A DNA stretch of 64,000 nt from Rhizobium redzepovicii (GTDB lineage: Bacteria; Pseudomonadota; Alphaproteobacteria; Rhizobiales; Rhizobiaceae), in the NCBI RefSeq assembly GCF_019793435.1, contig NZ_JAILYH010000014.1:62001-126000 (forward strand), read 5' to 3'. Positions 8,612-21,087 of the stretch are shown in pieces. The translations under genes were made by a program, and so were the position numbers. How positions within the stretch are numbered: the first letter of the stretch is position 1; every line of letters begins with the position of its first letter. Under the pieces are notes generated by a model, which saw nothing but the letters and a program-made list of their open reading frames with translations, did no database searches and was not told the origin of the DNA.

Positions 8612-9422
8612 CTGGCGGTGTTTCCTTGGCCGGTGTCGGGAACCTGCCGCCGCGCGGGCTCTTGCGCGAGAAGCGGTCGAGAGATGAGATGACGCCGCGC
8701 AACACGCTGATTTCCTGCTCCGTGAAAGCCCGGCGGGATAGAACTGCACGCAGATTGTCGACCATTTTGGGCTTTTTCCCGGCAGGATGGAAATAACCGC
8801 GCGCATCGAGCGCCTCTTCCAGCTGATCGAACAGGCCGAACAACTGCTCCTTGGTCGAGGGTGTCTGCCCGATCGCCTGGAAGGGCACGGCGCCAATATC
8901 CTCCATGCCGGACTTCATCCATTCATAGGACATCAGCAGCACGGCCTGGGCGATATTCAGCGAGGCAAAGGCCGGATTGACGGGAAAGGTGACGATCTCG
9001 TCGGCCAGCGCCACTTCCTCATTGGTCAACCCCCAGCGCTCGCGCCCGAAGAGAATGCCGGTGCCCTCGCCCGCACGGAATTTCGCCCTCAGCATCTCGG
9101 CGGCGATGACCGGGGAGCGCACCGGCTTATAACCGTCGCGCTCGCGTGCCGTCGTCGCATAGACGAAGTTGAGATCGGCGACCGCCTGCTCCAGCGTGTC
9201 GTAGACCTTCGTTGCCGCGATCACATGATCGGCCTTGGAGGCGGTCGCCAGCGCCTTTTCGTTCGGCCAGCCGTCACGCGGATTGACGAGGCGCAGTTCT
9301 GCCAAGCCGAAATTCGCCATGGCGCGCGCCACCATGCCGATATTCTCGCCCATCTGCGGCTCGACCAGAATGACGGCCGGCCCCTCGGCCAGAAGTTGAC
9401 GCTCGCTGTTCGTGCCTGCCAT
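8592..9422 (-). CDS. TrmJ-like SPOUT RNA 2'-O-methyltransferase
   Basis: A 276-residue TrmH/SpoU-superfamily enzyme. The N terminus AVILVEPQMGENIGMVARAM, the central GILFGRERWGLTNEE and the final VNPAFASLNIAQAVLLMSYE are the three SPOUT motifs that form the trefoil knot and the SAM site. The arrangement fits TrmJ, which methylates position 32 of tRNA; TtcA, encoded nearby, modifies the same base. The start is ATG 9422 with AAGGA upstream. It overlaps murI by 20 bp. Confidence 0.85.
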   Translation of the reverse strand: MAGTNSERQLLAEGPAVILVEPQMGENIGMVARAMANFGLAELRLVNPRDGWPNEKALATASKADHVIAATKVYDTLEQAVADLNFVYATTARERDGYKPVRSPVIAAEMLRAKFRAGEGTGILFGRERWGLTNEEVALADEIVTFPVNPAFASLNIAQAVLLMSYEWMKSGMEDIGAVPFQAIGQTPSTKEQLFGLFDQLEEALDARGYFHPAGKKPKMVDNLRAVLSRRAFTEQEISVLRGVISSLDRFSRKSPRGGRFPTPAKETPPDDSDDA

Positions 9423-9426
9423 GGTC

Positions 9427-11457
9427 TTATCCTTGTTTCGAGCGCGCAATAGCCTCGCCCGTCGCAAACGGCAAGACGTCGGCCTGCGGATAGAGCCTTT
9501 CCAGCGCCGAACCGATCATTTCGAGCCCGAGCCTGGCGCCCTCGCGCGACAGCGGCAGGTGTCGTCCTGTCGTCCGCGATGCCTTGCGCTTGATCAGGAA
9601 GCAGCTGGATCCGCGCGGGGCAGCATCGTCGATCAGCGCCAGATCCGCCGCAATCAGCCCTTTCAGAGTGTCGGCGGCCGGCGCTTGATAATTCTTTGCC
9701 AGGATACGCGCCCAATAGGTGCAGGACAGGAAGATCGCCAGCGTCTGGCGGATCTGGCCCGGCCGCGTCACCACCGACCACGACGAGCCGAGCGGCCGCG
9801 CCGCCACCGTCACGTCGCGGTAGCAGGCATCGATCTTCTGTGACAGCGCCATCAGCTCGAAACCGCTCTTACCCTCGCTAAGCGCCCCGAGCAGGTCGCG
9901 CAGCGCCTGGAACCAGCGGGCAAGCGCGGAATCGAGCGCGCCACGCGTGCGTGTCGGAAAGACGATGAAGGCGACCGCCGTTCCGGCCGCAGCCCCAATC
10001 ATGGTCTCGCCGATGCGCAGCTTCAACAGATCGAGCGTCAGCACGCCCGTCATGCCGTAGACCAGGCAGAGCACGATCGAGATGAAGAAGGTCATCGTCG
10101 CATAGGAAACCTGCAGGAAATAGAAGGCGAGGAAGATACAGACGGCGGCAACCGGAATGGCAATATCGGGCTCGCCTGAAATCAGCGTTGCCAGCACAAG
10201 GCCGATGGCAATCCCGAACACGGTGCCGAGCGAGCGCGACAGCGCCCTCATCGCAGTGTCGCCGCGCGAATTGGTGTTGGTAAAGACGAGGAAGGAAGCA
10301 AGCACCGCCCAGAACCAGCGTTCGCGTGACAAGAGCAGGCCGAAGCTCATGGCGATCGCCGACGCGATGGTGATCTGCAGTGCCGAACGCAGCAGAGGAT
10401 TGGCGAAAGAAAAGTCGATCGCCTGGGATTGCGCCGTATCCTTGATCGCGTCGATCTCGGAGAAACCGGAGGCCTGCCCCTCGCCGATCGCCTGCGTCAA
10501 CTGCTGCCGCGCCTCGCCGAGCCAGAGAAGGGCCCGCAGGGTTTCTCCCTGCGGCTGATCCCTGATGGCGTCGGCCATCCCTTCAAATCTTGCAACTTCC
10601 GCCGTATCCGCCTCGATAACGGCATGGACGAGCGCAAAAGGCGGCGGGCTCTGGAAGCTCAGCACGATCGCGCTCTCGGCGGCAAGATGAGCGTCGAAAA
10701 GCCGGATCGCCAGTTCGGCGGCTGGGTCGGCGGCGCCGTCGAAAACACCGGCCGGCGGGCGCGGGATGAAGGTCTCCGCCATCAGCACCACTTCCTTCAG
10801 CCGGTCTTCCAGCTGGCGCAGTTCCTGCCGGTCGGCTTCGCCGATCTCGGCGCCGCCGGCGATGGCGGCGAGCTTGAAGAGGATCTGGTTGATCCGACCC
10901 CTGACGCTTTCGAGCGAACGCAACAGATCGCGCCGCCAATCGTCGGGCAGCAGAACCGCCCTGACCAGATGGCCGACGAGCACCGCGACGACAGGGCCGA
11001 TCGCCACTTCAGGCAGCTCGGCAAGCGGAGGCCGGAAATAGGCGCCCATGAAATAGGAGGTGAAGGCGAACATGCCGATGGCAAAACCGCGCGGCCCGAA
11101 CACCCGTCCCGCCGATGCGAGCGCGATCACCACCAGGAAGACGAGATCGGAGAGAAAGCGGCGATCCTCGAGCCCCGCGGCAATGCCGACGACGGCGAGG
11201 CTTGCCACACAGCCGAAGAGCCGCGTCACCAACTGGCGGGAATTGCCCTTGTCGCGCACCGCCACGCCGCCTTCGATCGACAGCACAATGCCGAGGCCAA
11301 AGGCCGCGGTCGGCAACGACAGGATGAGCATGTGGATGGCAAGAAGGACCAAAAAGGAGAAAACGATCGTCAGCGTCACCCGCAGGGCCATGCGCAGACG
11401 CGAAAGCGCCGGATCATTGGCAAGCAGCCAGTCGCGAGCCTGAAAACCGGAAAACAA
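9427..11457 (-). CDS. FUSC-family inner-membrane transporter
   Basis: A 676-residue protein with two clusters of membrane helices (about residues 25-175 and 360-510), each followed by a long cytoplasmic helical region. This is the layout of fusaric acid / aromatic-acid exporters such as AaeB. The start is a TTG at 11457 with GGAGG seven bases upstream. The next ATG is 22 codons in and would cut a conserved amphipathic lead. It ends 5 bp before the TrmJ-like gene, so the two are probably one operon. No periplasmic adaptor gene is adjacent. Confidence 0.8.
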   Translation of the reverse strand: MFSGFQARDWLLANDPALSRLRMALRVTLTIVFSFLVLLAIHMLILSLPTAAFGLGIVLSIEGGVAVRDKGNSRQLVTRLFGCVASLAVVGIAAGLEDRRFLSDLVFLVVIALASAGRVFGPRGFAIGMFAFTSYFMGAYFRPPLAELPEVAIGPVVAVLVGHLVRAVLLPDDWRRDLLRSLESVRGRINQILFKLAAIAGGAEIGEADRQELRQLEDRLKEVVLMAETFIPRPPAGVFDGAADPAAELAIRLFDAHLAAESAIVLSFQSPPPFALVHAVIEADTAEVARFEGMADAIRDQPQGETLRALLWLGEARQQLTQAIGEGQASGFSEIDAIKDTAQSQAIDFSFANPLLRSALQITIASAIAMSFGLLLSRERWFWAVLASFLVFTNTNSRGDTAMRALSRSLGTVFGIAIGLVLATLISGEPDIAIPVAAVCIFLAFYFLQVSYATMTFFISIVLCLVYGMTGVLTLDLLKLRIGETMIGAAAGTAVAFIVFPTRTRGALDSALARWFQALRDLLGALSEGKSGFELMALSQKIDACYRDVTVAARPLGSSWSVVTRPGQIRQTLAIFLSCTYWARILAKNYQAPAADTLKGLIAADLALIDDAAPRGSSCFLIKRKASRTTGRHLPLSREGARLGLEMIGSALERLYPQADVLPFATGEAIARSKQG

Positions 11458-11558
11458 ATGCAGGCCTCCTCATGCCGCGGAAGGATCGACAGATAATGCC
11501 ATGCCGGGCGAAGCAAATCGCCCGCGATCGAATCTCGACGCTCGCGACTGTCGCGCGC

Positions 11559-12089
11559 CTATTGGCCCTTGGCAATCAGCGCCATCGTCGCCTTCAGGGA
11601 ATCGCGGCCCTGCGTTTCGATATTCTCGGTGACGATATCATCGATGACGGCTTGGCCAGCCTCCTCGACCACCTCGAAGCGAACGGTTGTGTAGTCCTTG
11701 GCGTCAGGAGTGTCCGCGCAGGCGGATTTCTTGAAGCGCACCGTGACCTCGGTCGTCCCGTTGACCGGGGGCGCAGCCGCCATCGTCAGATCCTCCAGCG
11801 GGCATGCATCCTGGCCGTTGACGATGACATCGTAATCGAAGGGCGATATGCCGTCGTCGTCGTCGCCGGCGGGAAATTGCGCGGCCGCCTGATATTTTGC
11901 GATGAAGTCCTTGCTGTAGAGTTGGTCGAGCCGGCTCGCATCGAAGATGTCGGTCCAGTCGCTATTGTTGTCGGCCCAGTTGCTCCTGGTTGCGTCCATG
12001 ATCTCCTTCACGGGAGCCGTGGCATCGGCCGCGTGGGCGGCGCCTGAAAAGGCGATAAGGCTTGCGATAACAACGGCGATTGTCTTCAT
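11559..12089 (-). CDS. Exported protein of unknown function
   Basis: 176 residues from ATG 12089, chosen over an ATG eight codons upstream because it gives a clean signal peptide (MKTIAVVIASLIAFSGAAHA) and has GGAA upstream. The mature part is acidic, has two cysteines about 40 residues apart (in ACPLED and ACADTP) that could form a disulfide, and recognisable segments KEIMDATRSNW and LYSKDFIAKYQAA. This resembles small rhizobial periplasmic proteins of unknown function. It lies upstream of the FUSC gene on the same strand. Confidence 0.65.
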   Translation of the reverse strand: MKTIAVVIASLIAFSGAAHAADATAPVKEIMDATRSNWADNNSDWTDIFDASRLDQLYSKDFIAKYQAAAQFPAGDDDDGISPFDYDVIVNGQDACPLEDLTMAAAPPVNGTTEVTVRFKKSACADTPDAKDYTTVRFEVVEEAGQAVIDDIVTENIETQGRDSLKATMALIAKGQ

Positions 12090-12277
12090 GATCGAATGTT
12101 CCGGGGCGGGCAAATCAACGCGGACACTAGCCAGATTTCAGCGCTTGGCAATGCCGGCAAAAACGCATTGTGAAACCCGTTGCAGCTTTGCGTTCCCGGT
12201 TCACAGTGCTATAGCGCTCCTCATCAGGTCACCCACCCGGGACGCTTGTCCCCTTCAAGCTCGAACGAGGCAGATAC

Positions 12278-13489
12278 ATGAACAAGATCAAGGTCGCCAA
12301 TCCCGTCGCCGATCTCGACGGCGATGAAATGACGCGCATCATCTGGCAGCTCATCAAGGATAAGCTGATCCATCCGTATCTCGACCTCGATATCGACTAT
12401 TTCGACCTCTCCGTCGAAAACCGCGACGCCACCAACGACCAGGTGACCGTCGACGCCGCCAATGCCATCAAGAAGTACGGCGTCGGCATCAAGTGCGCGA
12501 CGATCACGCCGGATGAGGCCCGCGTCAAGGAATTCAACCTCAAGGAAATGTGGAAGAGCCCGAACGGCACGATCCGCAACATCCTCGGCGGCGTCATCTT
12601 CCGCGAGCCGATCATCTGCAAGAACGTGCCGCGCCTGGTTCCCGGCTGGACCCAGCCGATCGTCGTCGGCCGCCACGCCTTCGGCGACCAGTACCGCGCC
12701 ACCGACTTCAAGTTCCCCGGCAAGGGCAAGCTGACGATCAAGTTCGTCGGCGAAGACGGCACCGTCATCGAGAAGGAAGTCTTCAACGCGCCGGGCGCCG
12801 GCGTCGCCATGGCCATGTACAACCTCGATGAATCGATCCGCGAATTCGCCCGCGCCTCGATGATGTACGGCCTGATGCGCAAATGGCCGGTCTACCTGTC
12901 GACCAAGAACACCATCCTCAAAGCCTATGACGGCCGCTTCAAGGACATCTTCGAGGAAGTCTACGAGACAGAATTCAAGGATCAGTTCAAGGAAGCCGGC
13001 ATCACCTATGAACACCGTCTGATCGACGACATGGTCGCCTCGGCGCTCAAGTGGTCGGGCGGTTATGTCTGGGCCTGCAAGAACTATGACGGCGACGTCC
13101 AGTCTGACACGGTTGCCCAGGGCTTCGGCTCGCTCGGCCTGATGACCTCGGTGCTGCTGACGCCGGATGGCAAGACGGTGGAAGCCGAAGCCGCCCACGG
13201 CACGGTTACCCGCCATTACCGCCAGCACCAGAAGGGCCAGGAAACCTCGACGAACTCGATCGCCTCGATCTTCGCCTGGACCCGCGGCCTCGCCCATCGC
13301 GCCAAGCTCGACGACAACGCCGAGCTTGGCCGCTTCGCTTCGACGCTCGAAAAGGTCTGCGTCGATACCGTCGAATCCGGCTTCATGACCAAGGACCTGG
13401 CGCTCTTGATCGGCCCCGACCAGCCGTGGCTGTCGACCACCGCCTTCCTCGACAAGATCGACCAGAACCTGCAGAAGGCGATGGCGTAA
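12278..13489 (+). CDS. icd: NADP-dependent isocitrate dehydrogenase
   Basis: A 403-residue TCA-cycle enzyme of the dimeric, eukaryote-like class. Evidence includes the N terminus VADLDGDEMTRIIWQLIK, the substrate-loop SPNGTIRNILGG, the metal-binding IDDMVASALKWSGG and the coenzyme loop EAAHGTVTRHYR. ATG 12278 follows GAGG. It is single-gene, with a strong terminator directly after it. Confidence 0.96.
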   Translation: MNKIKVANPVADLDGDEMTRIIWQLIKDKLIHPYLDLDIDYFDLSVENRDATNDQVTVDAANAIKKYGVGIKCATITPDEARVKEFNLKEMWKSPNGTIRNILGGVIFREPIICKNVPRLVPGWTQPIVVGRHAFGDQYRATDFKFPGKGKLTIKFVGEDGTVIEKEVFNAPGAGVAMAMYNLDESIREFARASMMYGLMRKWPVYLSTKNTILKAYDGRFKDIFEEVYETEFKDQFKEAGITYEHRLIDDMVASALKWSGGYVWACKNYDGDVQSDTVAQGFGSLGLMTSVLLTPDGKTVEAEAAHGTVTRHYRQHQKGQETSTNSIASIFAWTRGLAHRAKLDDNAELGRFASTLEKVCVDTVESGFMTKDLALLIGPDQPWLSTTAFLDKIDQNLQKAMA

Positions 13490-13514
13490 GCCTCCTCTTT
13501 CGGGATAGCATCGG

Positions 13515-13545
13515 AACGGCGGGGATTTCCCCGCCGTTTTCATTT
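13515..13545 (+). terminator. Rho-independent terminator of icd
   Basis: A perfect 10-bp stem (AACGGCGGGG at 13515-13524 with CCCCGCCGTT at 13529-13538), a 4-base loop ATTT, then a T-rich tract. It begins 26 bp after the icd stop. Confidence 0.9.
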
Positions 13546-13559
13546 TGGGAGAACAGCTG

Positions 13560-14006
13560 ATGACGGCGACCGTACGCCCGCTGGAACCATCCGACCGCGC
13601 CGCTTGGGAAACCCTGTGGGAGGCGTATCAGCGCTTCTACGAAGTGGTCATCCCACCCGAAACCACCGATCTCACCTGGGGCCGTTTCCACGATCCCAGC
13701 GAACCGATGCATGCGCTCGGCGCCTTCGATGGAGACGGCCGCCTCGTCGGCATCGTCCATGCCATCTTTCACCGCTCCTGCTGGCTGCCGCAATGGACGT
13801 GCTACCTGCAGGATCTCTATGTCGAAAACAGCCAGCGCGGGCTCGGTACCGGCGCCGCGCTGATCGATGCGGTCGCCGATCTTGCCCGTCAAAACGGCGC
13901 AGGCAGGCTTTATTGGATGACGCATGAAACGAATGCCACGGCGAGGCGGCTCTACGACAAGATCGCCGAGCGCTCAGGCTTCATCCAGTACCGCAAGGCT
14001 CTTTGA
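13560..14006 (+). CDS. GNAT-family N-acetyltransferase
   Basis: 148 residues forming one GNAT domain. It starts with the strand VRPLEPSDRAAWETLW, has the acetyl-CoA loop VENSQRGLGTGAALIDAVADLA (Q/R-x-x-G-x-G/A type) and ends with MTHETNATARRLYDKIAERSGFIQY, which is typical of amino-acid or small-amine acetyltransferases. ATG 13560 follows GGGAGAA; an ATG 15 bases upstream overlaps that ribosome site. The substrate is unknown. Confidence 0.85.
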   Translation: MTATVRPLEPSDRAAWETLWEAYQRFYEVVIPPETTDLTWGRFHDPSEPMHALGAFDGDGRLVGIVHAIFHRSCWLPQWTCYLQDLYVENSQRGLGTGAALIDAVADLARQNGAGRLYWMTHETNATARRLYDKIAERSGFIQYRKAL

Positions 14007-14074
14007 AGATCGGGGGTTGCACAAAGACCTCCCCGCGCTATTGATTCCGAGCGACGCAACAGGAGGAGGATGTC

Positions 14075-14701
14075 ATGACCGAAGAATTGGTATTCTACAC
14101 GAACCCGATGTCACGCGGCCGCATCGCGCGCTGGATGCTGGAGGAAATCGGTCAGCCCTATCGCACCGAACTCCTGACCTTCGGCGAACGCATGAAGGCG
14201 CCGGAATATCTGCGCATCAACCCGATGGGCAAGGTTCCGGCGATCCGCCATGGCAACACCGTCGTCACTGAATGCGCAGCGATCTGTGCCTATCTCGCCG
14301 AGACCTTCCCCGAAAAAGGTTTGGCCCCCAAGCAGGAAGAGCGCGCCCGCTACTACCGCTGGATGTTCTTTGCCGCCGGCCCGCTGGAATCGGCGGTGAC
14401 GATGAAGGCGCTCGGCTTCGAAATTCCAGCAGAACGCCTCCGCATGGCCGGCTGCGGCGGTTTCGGCGACGTCATGAACACACTCGAAATGGCCGTCTCC
14501 GGCTCGACCTACGTCGCCGGCGAGCGCTTCACCGCCGCCGACGTCTATGTCGGCTCGCATATCGGCTGGGGTCTCGGCTTCGGCAGCATCGAAAAGCGCC
14601 AGGCCTTCGTCGATTACTTCGGCCGCATCAGCGAACGTGAGCCCTATAAGCGCGCCAATGCGCTGGATGATGAGGCCGGCAAGACGATGCAGGCCGCCTG
14701 A
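14075..14701 (+). CDS. Glutathione S-transferase family protein
   Basis: 208 residues: an N-terminal thioredoxin-like domain (LVFYTNPMSRGRIARWMLEE, then NPMGKVPAIRHGNTVVTECAAI with the cis-Pro and the glutathione-binding E/S position) and an all-helical C-terminal domain with ERFTAADVYVGSHI. The catalytic-position residue is probably Ser in NPMSRG. A very strong ribosome site (AGGAGGAGG) precedes ATG 14075. It is cytosolic, with detoxification or stress as the likely role. Confidence 0.87.
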   Translation: MTEELVFYTNPMSRGRIARWMLEEIGQPYRTELLTFGERMKAPEYLRINPMGKVPAIRHGNTVVTECAAICAYLAETFPEKGLAPKQEERARYYRWMFFAAGPLESAVTMKALGFEIPAERLRMAGCGGFGDVMNTLEMAVSGSTYVAGERFTAADVYVGSHIGWGLGFGSIEKRQAFVDYFGRISEREPYKRANALDDEAGKTMQAA

Positions 14702-14735
14702 TCGTCATCGCCGCGCCGCGCCGGGATGTCAGCCC

Positions 14736-15587
14736 TCAGGCAAGCGGCATATGGATATCCGTCATCAGCTCGGTCGGCGGCACGTCGCGCGGGTTGTTGA
14801 GATATTCCTCGAACATGACGCTGTCCTTCAGTTGCCGCCCGGATTTCGGCAGCCACTCCGCATAGAGCCACTGGTAGGCCTTGTGCATGTCGGCATAGGG
14901 GCCTTTATGGCGCAGCACGGCGTAGTCGCCGCCGTCGATCGTGCGCCGCTCGAACGGCGCTTCGGCCGACCCCGCGGAAACGCCGGTGACGCAGGCGATC
15001 GAGCGCAGCTGTTCGGCCGGCACGATATCAGGATCGTCGAGATAGACACCGATCATCCGCATGTCGGGCCTGGCGAGACCACGCGCGTAAAGCGTGCCGA
15101 ACAATGTTTCGAAGGCTTTGCCGATCTCCATATAGGAGCCGGCATGGGCAACACCGATCAGTTCGGTGGGTGCGATCTCACGTATGGTAACGTCGAACAT
15201 GGCTTTGATCTTTCCGTTAGGTGAGGGTTGGAAGGCTGTGTGGCTTCCCTCTTTCCGATAGCGTGCCGGCGGCATGCCGTAGACCGACTTGAAAATGCGG
15301 TTGAAGGATTGGAGATTGGGATAGCCTGATCGCTTCGCAATCTCACGGACGGCAAGCTCCGTGCGGACGATTTCGCCCGCCGCGCGATGCAGCCGCAGCC
15401 GCTTGACGGTGGCCGCCAGCGTCTCGCCGTAAATCGCCCGATAGATCCTGTGCCAGTGATAGCTGGACATGCAGGCGATCTCGGCCAGGCGCGCCATATC
15501 CAGCTCCTCGTCGAGGTGGTCGTGAATATAAGCCGATACCCGTCTCAGACGGGTTTCATAAAGTGCCCATGCCGTTTCCCCGTTCAT
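14736..15587 (-). CDS. AraC-family regulator with GyrI-like effector domain
   Basis: 283 residues. The N-terminal AraC/XylS domain has two helix-turn-helices (MARLAEIACMSSYHWHRIYR and VREIAKRSGYPNLQSFNRIFKSVYG, about residues 30-125). The C-terminal half is a GyrI-like small-molecule-binding domain (VTIREIAPTELIGVAHAG through DGGDYAVLRHKGPY). The Rob/SoxS-like architecture suggests control of a drug or stress response. ATG 15587 is preceded by AGGAGGT. It converges on the GST gene. Confidence 0.9.
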   Translation of the reverse strand: MNGETAWALYETRLRRVSAYIHDHLDEELDMARLAEIACMSSYHWHRIYRAIYGETLAATVKRLRLHRAAGEIVRTELAVREIAKRSGYPNLQSFNRIFKSVYGMPPARYRKEGSHTAFQPSPNGKIKAMFDVTIREIAPTELIGVAHAGSYMEIGKAFETLFGTLYARGLARPDMRMIGVYLDDPDIVPAEQLRSIACVTGVSAGSAEAPFERRTIDGGDYAVLRHKGPYADMHKAYQWLYAEWLPKSGRQLKDSVMFEEYLNNPRDVPPTELMTDIHMPLA

Positions 15588-15920
15588 GTCAAACCTCCTG
15601 CAAATCGATCGGATGCAACAAAGCATAGCCCGATTTGACAAATCCTGCGGACTTGCCGGCTCCGGAGCGCCAAAGTTCAAGAGAGCCTTATCCTTGCTGA
15701 CGTGCCGAGCAGGTGCCTCGAAGGACGAGGCGGGTACACCGGCATCACGCCAACGTCCCTCATTCCTGTGCTCGTCACAGGATTCCATTCACGGCGCGTC
15801 CGCGCCGTGAATGAATCAGTACCGAAAGAAAAAAGATCTTTCGCGCCCAATGACTTGGGCGCACTGGATTCGTGTGACAAGCACAGGAATGAGGGAGGAG
15901 AGCCGACGTAACCCGGCAGC
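15588..15920. other. Gene-free stretch between the AraC gene and alaS
   Basis: The first 170 bases, next to the AraC-type gene start, presumably hold its promoter; I see no clear operator. The rest is occupied by the nested inverted repeat listed separately. No convincing coding frame is present. Confidence 0.6.
15757..15895. repeat. Nested fold-back palindromic repeat
   Basis: The outer arms, 15757-15786 and 15866-15895, are inverted copies matching at 27 of 30 bases. Inside lie two further hairpins: a near-perfect 13-bp stem (15786-15798 with 15801-15813) and an 8-bp stem GCGCCCAA/TTGGGCGC (15843-15850 with 15855-15862). The whole can fold into a three-way structure. It resembles the small palindromic interspersed elements of rhizobial intergenic regions. 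It lies 3' of alaS, where it may also act as a terminator. Confidence 0.8.
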
Positions 15921-18575
<2,655 letters not shown>

Positions 18576-18655
18576 GCTATGCCCTTCAATGCTGCCGGAG
18601 GCAGGTAAATCTAAATCCATCGGCTTTTAACGTTCACCTCCGCCACTGTCCAGCA

Positions 18656-18698
18656 GACAAACAAAACCGGCCGCATTCTGATCAGGGAATGCAGCCGG
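18656..18698 (-). terminator. Rho-independent terminator of recA
   Basis: A 12-bp stem (18667-18678 with 18687-18698, one G-U pair) and an 8-base loop, followed on the minus strand by TTTTGTTTG. It lies about 43 bp after the recA stop codon, before alaS. Confidence 0.85.
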
Positions 18699-18740
18699 CT
18701 TGGATTTTCAAAGGGACTGGCGGAAAACCGATCGCGAAAA

Positions 18741-19829
<1,089 letters not shown>

Positions 19830-19876
19830 CCGATCCACCTTTAGGTTATTGAAGCCGCCCAAGCAATGTCGAGTTT

Positions 19877-19902
19877 GTACCCCATTTGTTCTATTTCCGC
19901 AA
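19877..19902 (-). promoter_or_regulatory. SOS (LexA) operator at recA
   Basis: On the plus strand GTAC-N7-GTTC (19877-19891) matches the alphaproteobacterial LexA direct repeat GTTC-N7-GTTC with one change. Overlapping it, TTG-N11-CAA (19886-19902) matches the palindromic form reported for Rhizobium etli recA. It lies 48-73 bp upstream of the recA start codon, fitting DNA-damage control. Confidence 0.75.
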
Positions 19903-19944
19903 TAGGCGATCAAACGATTGAAAGAAAAAGGTAAAACAGCCTGT

Positions 19945-19959
19945 GTTCTATATTTGTTT
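19945..19959 (-). promoter_or_regulatory. Possible second LexA box upstream of recA
   Basis: GTTC-N7-GTTT on the plus strand, one base from the GTTC-N7-GTTC consensus, 54 bp further from recA than the first site. It also lies about 100 bp upstream of the divergent psuK gene, so it could serve either. Support is motif only. Confidence 0.4.
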
Positions 19960-20057
19960 TATCGATGCAAAGCAACGGCTTAGGCCTTATGCACCGGCTT
20001 TGCCGCGGCTGCTAGCACCGTCTCGATTCGCGCTTCGGGCATCGGAAGGCGGTTGAA

Positions 20058-21002
20058 GTGAAGAAAAAGATTCTTGTTCTCGGCGGCGCCCATATCGACC
20101 GGCGCGGCCGGATCTCCGGCGAAACGGCGCCGGGCGCCAGCAATCCCGGCACCTGGTTCGAGGAGCCGGGCGGCGGCGGCTTCAATGCGGCCCGCAACCT
20201 GGCAAGGCTCGGTTTTCAGGTGACGATGATTTCGCCACGCGGCGGCGACTCCATCGGCGAGATGGTCGGCGAAGCCGCCGATTTCGCCGGCATCGACGAC
20301 CGGCCTTTCGTGTTCCTCGACCGCAAGACCCCGAGCTATACGGCGATCATCGAGAAGGACGGCAATCTGGTGATCGCCCTTGCCGACATGGATCTCTACC
20401 GATTCTTCGTGCCGCGGCGTCTCTCCATCCGCTGGGTGCGCGAAGCTTTCGCCGCCCATGATCTCATTCTTTTCGACGCCAACCTGCCGGAGGAGACGAT
20501 CGCAGCGATCGTTGCCAAGGCGCATTCCCTGGCGAAGCCGGTCGCGGCGATTGCCATCTCGCCGGCCAAGGTCGTCAGGCTGAAACAGTGCATCGCGGAT
20601 ATCGACTACCTGTTCCTGAATGAAGCCGAGGCCGCTGCCCTTGCCGGTAAACAGCCGGAAGACGCTGCCGGCTGGCCGCCGCTTCTGAACCAGATCGGCA
20701 TCAGGAACGCCGTCGTCACCCGCGGCCGCCGCGAGCTCGTGGCACTTTGCAAGGGCCGCGCCGTGACGCTGCAGCCGCCGATCGCCGACACGGTCGCCGA
20801 CGTCACCGGAGCCGGCGATTCTCTTGCGGCCGGCACGCTTGCCGCCCTGATGCTCGGTCTGCCGCTCGAAGAGGCCGTTCGCCACGGCACGGCTGCCGCA
20901 ACGCTCACCGTGCAGTCGCGGCACGCCGTCAACGAAAATCTGACGCCGGATCTCTTGAATGCGGCGCTTGCCCTTGTTCCCGAGGTCAGAATTCTGCATT
21001 GA
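20058..21002 (+). CDS. psuK: PfkB-family kinase, probable pseudouridine kinase
   Basis: 314 residues of the ribokinase/PfkB fold. The N-terminal glycine-rich motif is EEPGGGGFNAARNLARLG, and the C-terminal signature DTVADVTGAGDSLAAGTLAALM carries the catalytic Asp. The next gene, a pseudouridine-5'-phosphate glycosidase, suggests this one phosphorylates pseudouridine to pseudouridine-5'-phosphate. The start is GTG 20058 preceded by GGAAGGCGG. The gene is divergent from recA. Confidence 0.82.
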   Translation: MKKKILVLGGAHIDRRGRISGETAPGASNPGTWFEEPGGGGFNAARNLARLGFQVTMISPRGGDSIGEMVGEAADFAGIDDRPFVFLDRKTPSYTAIIEKDGNLVIALADMDLYRFFVPRRLSIRWVREAFAAHDLILFDANLPEETIAAIVAKAHSLAKPVAAIAISPAKVVRLKQCIADIDYLFLNEAEAAALAGKQPEDAAGWPPLLNQIGIRNAVVTRGRRELVALCKGRAVTLQPPIADTVADVTGAGDSLAAGTLAALMLGLPLEEAVRHGTAAATLTVQSRHAVNENLTPDLLNAALALVPEVRILH

Positions 21003-21087
21003 AGCCGCTATATTAAATAGTCGAGCATGAGGTGCGAAAACCGCTGACACGCTTCGGCATCATGCTCATCGACGACAGGACAACATC

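Noticed and set aside
10429..11496. A 355-codon plus frame opposite the FUSC gene
   Set aside because: Antisense shadow; the minus-strand membrane protein has coherent helices and a strong ribosome site.
12224..13543. A 439-codon minus frame opposite icd
   Set aside because: Shadow of the isocitrate dehydrogenase gene.
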